Shown here piece by piece: positions 4,915 through 7,414 of a DNA stretch of 7,414 nucleotides. The DNA comes from Bacillota bacterium (GTDB taxonomy: Bacteria > Bacillota > Clostridia > Oscillospirales > Ruminococcaceae). A program made the translations under genes and the position numbers. The stretch is taken from NCBI GenBank assembly GCA_023394255.1, contig JAEXAZ010000160.1, positions 1 through 7,414 on the forward strand, read 5' to 3'. How positions within the stretch are numbered: the first letter of the stretch is position 1; the number at the start of each line of letters is the position of its first letter. Under the pieces are notes generated by a model, which saw nothing but the letters and a program-made list of their open reading frames with translations, was not told where the DNA came from and did no database searches.

Positions 4915-7414
4915 ATGTATGAATTCATTGTAAACGGAAAAACAGTTTGCACAGATAAAGATCAGAAGCTGCTGGGGTTCCTGCGGGAAACCTTGAGGCT
5001 TACTTCGGTTAAAAACGGCTGCTCGGAGGGTGCCTGCGGCACCTGTATGATTCTTGTGGACGGCAAGCCCACCAAGGCCTGCATCCTTTCCACCGCAAAA
5101 GCCGTTGGTAAAACAATTATCACGCTGGAGGGCCTTTCCGACCGGGAAAAAGATGTTTACAGCTGGTCCTTCGTGCACGCCGGCGCCGTACAGTGCGGAT
5201 TCTGCACCCCCGGCATGATCATCAGCGCCAAAGGCCTGATCGACCGCAACCCCGACCCTGCACCCGCGGATGTCAAGGATGCGATCAGGAACAACATCTG
5301 CCGCTGCACCGGATATCAAAAAATTGAAGAAGCCATCCTGCTTGCCTCAAAAATTTTCAGGGAAGGCACAGCCGTTCCAAAGCATGACTTTACCGGCATC
5401 GTCGGGGAAAACCTGCCGCGTGTCGACGCGGCCGCAAAAGCGCTGGGCACCGCGGAATACGCGGACGACATCCAGATCGACGGCATGCTTTACGGCAGCG
5501 CGGTACGCAGCAAATATCCGCGCGCGCGCGTCTTGTCGATCAGCACCGGCGAAGCAAAAGCGCTGCCCGGCGTGACGGCCGTGATCACTGCCGACGACCT
5601 GCCCGGCAAACATTTCATCGGGCATCTGAAAAAAGACCAGCCTGTCCTTGTCGGCGTGGGCGAAATCACGCATTATCTCGGCGACCCGATCGTACTGGTC
5701 GCCGCGGAAAGCAGGGAGATCCTTGAGCAGGCAAAAGCGCTGGTCAAGGTAGAATATGAGGAATTGCCCGGGGTATTTTCCGCGCGTGAAGCCATGGCGG
5801 AAAACGCTCCCCTGGTGCACGAATCCACGCCCGGCAATCTGCTGGCTCACGAATATCTTGTGCGGGGCAATGCCGACGAAAAAATCCGCGGTTCCAAATA
5901 TGTCGTCACTAGAAAGTATACCACGCCGCCCACGGATCATGCTTTCCTGGAGCCGGAAACTGCCGTGGCAATGCCGGAAAATGACGGCGTTGTGATTTTT
6001 TCCGGCGATCAGGGTATCTACCAGACCAAGAAAGAATGCGCCGAAGCCACCGGCCTGCCGCCTGAGAAGGTGCGTGTCGTCGCGAAAATGGTCGGCGGCG
6101 GGTTCGGCGGAAAAGAGGATATGAGCGTGCAGCACCATGCGGCCGTTCTCGCTCTGCTCACGCAAAAACCGGTCAAGGTTTCCCTCACCCGCAGGGAGAG
6201 CATCCTCTGCCATCCAAAGCGGCACGGCTTTGAGATGGAATTCACCACCGCCTGTGATGAAAACGGTTATCTGACCGCAATGAAGGCCACGCTGGTTTCC
6301 GATACGGGTTCTTTCGCCTCTCTGGGCGGACCTGTTTTGCAGCGGGCATGCACGCACGCCGCGGGCCCCTACAATTATCAGGACATTGAAATTGACGGAA
6401 AAGCCTATTACACCAACAATCCGCCCTGCGGCGCGTTCCGCGGCTTCGGCGTGACCCAGAGCTGTTTTGCCACCGAATGCAACCTGAACCTGCTGGCCGA
6501 AATGGTCGGCATCAGCCCGTGGGAAATCCGTTACCGCAACGCGATCCGCCCCGGACAGGTTCTCCCGAACGGGCAGTTCGCCGATGATTCCACCGCGCTG
6601 GTGGAAACGCTGGAAGCCGTCAAGCCCTATTACGACGAGCACCCGAAAGCCGGTATCGCCTGTGCCATCAAGAACAGCGGCCTCGGCGTCGGCATCCCGG
6701 ATACGGGACGCTGCCGCCTGACCGTGGAGGACGGCAGGGTGCATATCCACACCAGCGCCGCCTGTATCGGCCAGGGGATGGGTACCGTCGTAACGCAGAT
6801 TGTATGCGACGTTTCCGGCTTTGCGCCCGCACAGGTTGTTTATGACATTCCGGATACCTCCGAATGTCCCGATTCCGGCAATACGACCGCATCCCGCCAG
6901 ACGGTATTTACCGGCGAAGCGGCCAAGCAGGCCACCCTGCGGCTGCTGGAAGCCAAGGGCGTCCGCCCTCTGGAGGCGCTGAACGGGCAGGAATTTTATG
7001 GGGAATATACGGGTGTAACGGATAAATTGGGTTCGGACAAACCCAATCCCGTCAGCCACATCGCATACGGTTACGCGACCCATTTGGTGGATCTTGACGA
7101 GGATGGTAGAATAAGAATGGTACTTGCGGCGCATGATGTAGGCAAGGCCATCAATCCGGTCAGCGTCGAAGGACAGATTCAGGGCGGCGTGGTCATGAGC
7201 CTTGGATATTCGCTGACGGAAGATTTCCCGCTTGATCACGGAATGCCAACCGCCAAATACGGAACGCTGGGGCTGTTCAAATCCACCCAGACTCCGGATA
7301 TCGAGGCAATCATCATCGAGCAGAACCACAATGAACTGGCGCAGGGCGCCAAAGGAATCGGCGAAATCTGTTCGATTCCCACCCCGCCCGCCGTCCAGCT
7401 TGCCTACTACAACC
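4915..7414 (+). CDS. xdh: Selenium-dependent xanthine dehydrogenase type fused [2Fe-2S]/molybdenum subunit (3' end beyond window)
   Basis: The open frame gives 833 residues and leaves the window without a stop, probably close to its end. It is a fusion of an iron-sulfur domain and a molybdenum-binding domain, as in E. coli XdhD. Residues 1-80 form a plant-type [2Fe-2S] domain with C36, C41, C44 and C56. Residues 90-145 hold the second cluster, QCGFCTPG (C94, C97) and CRCTG (C129, C131). Molybdopterin-domain motifs follow: GGGFGGKED (394-402), AFRGFG (507-512), IGQGMG (618-623) and GIGE (814-817). By motif alignment, E401, R477, F511 and E817 correspond to bovine xanthine oxidase E802, R880, F914 and E1261, which favours a purine substrate. 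No FAD domain is present, so a separate flavin subunit or other electron carrier is needed. Selenium in this group is a labile cofactor ligand, not selenocysteine, and no in-frame TGA occurs. Divergent from dpaL. Whether it acts on xanthine, hypoxanthine or another purine cannot be read here. Confidence 0.93.
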   Translation, partial: MYEFIVNGKTVCTDKDQKLLGFLRETLRLTSVKNGCSEGACGTCMILVDGKPTKACILSTAKAVGKTIITLEGLSDREKDVYSWSFVHAGAVQCGFCTPGMIISAKGLIDRNPDPAPADVKDAIRNNICRCTGYQKIEEAILLASKIFREGTAVPKHDFTGIVGENLPRVDAAAKALGTAEYADDIQIDGMLYGSAVRSKYPRARVLSISTGEAKALPGVTAVITADDLPGKHFIGHLKKDQPVLVGVGEITHYLGDPIVLVAAESREILEQAKALVKVEYEELPGVFSAREAMAENAPLVHESTPGNLLAHEYLVRGNADEKIRGSKYVVTRKYTTPPTDHAFLEPETAVAMPENDGVVIFSGDQGIYQTKKECAEATGLPPEKVRVVAKMVGGGFGGKEDMSVQHHAAVLALLTQKPVKVSLTRRESILCHPKRHGFEMEFTTACDENGYLTAMKATLVSDTGSFASLGGPVLQRACTHAAGPYNYQDIEIDGKAYYTNNPPCGAFRGFGVTQSCFATECNLNLLAEMVGISPWEIRYRNAIRPGQVLPNGQFADDSTALVETLEAVKPYYDEHPKAGIACAIKNSGLGVGIPDTGRCRLTVEDGRVHIHTSAACIGQGMGTVVTQIVCDVSGFAPAQVVYDIPDTSECPDSGNTTASRQTVFTGEAAKQATLRLLEAKGVRPLEALNGQEFYGEYTGVTDKLGSDKPNPVSHIAYGYATHLVDLDEDGRIRMVLAAHDVGKAINPVSVEGQIQGGVVMSLGYSLTEDFPLDHGMPTAKYGTLGLFKSTQTPDIEAIIIEQNHNELAQGAKGIGEICSIPTPPAVQLAYYN

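Noticed and set aside
4822..5319. A 165-residue minus-strand frame reaching into the intergenic gap
   Set aside because: Most of it is antisense to the [2Fe-2S] domain of xdh, and the rest is AT-rich control DNA.
5519..5529. Alternating CG run inside xdh
   Set aside because: It encodes an ordinary Pro-Arg-Ala-Arg stretch with the preferred GC-rich codons; no reason to call it a structural element.
5347..7329. A 660-residue open frame on the minus strand
   Set aside because: It is fully antisense to xdh, whose plus-strand frame holds complete cofactor motifs. Its translation shows no recognisable domain, and long antisense frames are common in GC-rich coding DNA.
4915..7414. Selenocysteine in the xanthine dehydrogenase
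   Set aside because: No in-frame TGA occurs in the 833 codons read. Selenium in this enzyme group is a labile cofactor ligand, so no UGA recoding is expected.

Overview
The window looks like a piece of a Bacillota (Clostridia-like) chromosome from an anaerobe. The genes are moderately GC-rich with GC-rich third positions. The main gap between genes is very AT-rich. The start codons are preceded by Gram-positive-style Shine-Dalgarno sites, such as GGAGG, AAGGAG and GGGAGG. This assignment rests on style and gene content, not on a marker gene.

Layout: four genes lie on the minus strand and read leftward from about 4640. In transcription order they are dpaL (2,3-diaminopropionate ammonia-lyase), ygeY (M20-family metallohydrolase), ygeW (knotted-type carbamoyltransferase) and arcC (carbamate kinase, cut by the left edge of the window). 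A fifth gene starts divergently at 4915 on the plus strand and runs off the right edge. It encodes a fused [2Fe-2S]/molybdenum-binding hydroxylase of the selenium-dependent xanthine dehydrogenase type (XdhD-like). The 274-bp AT-rich gap between dpaL and xdh holds candidate divergent promoters and two near-perfect palindromes that look like operators. A terminator-like hairpin with a U-rich tail lies between ygeW and arcC.

Together the genes match the ygeW-ygeX-ygeY-yqeA/xdhD set known from Escherichia coli and from gut anaerobes that break down urate and other purines without oxygen. The molybdenum enzyme would hydroxylate the purine. Ring-opening enzymes expected nearby (HyuA, SsnA, YgfK-like) are not in this window. 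YgeW, YgeY and DpaL would then take a carbamoylated 2,3-diaminopropionate skeleton to pyruvate and ammonia. Carbamoyl phosphate released by YgeW would let carbamate kinase make ATP. The enzyme families are clear from motifs; the order of steps and exact substrates are inference. The core genes are therefore a known but only recently understood system. The least described parts here are the divergent control region and the possible transcription stop in front of arcC.
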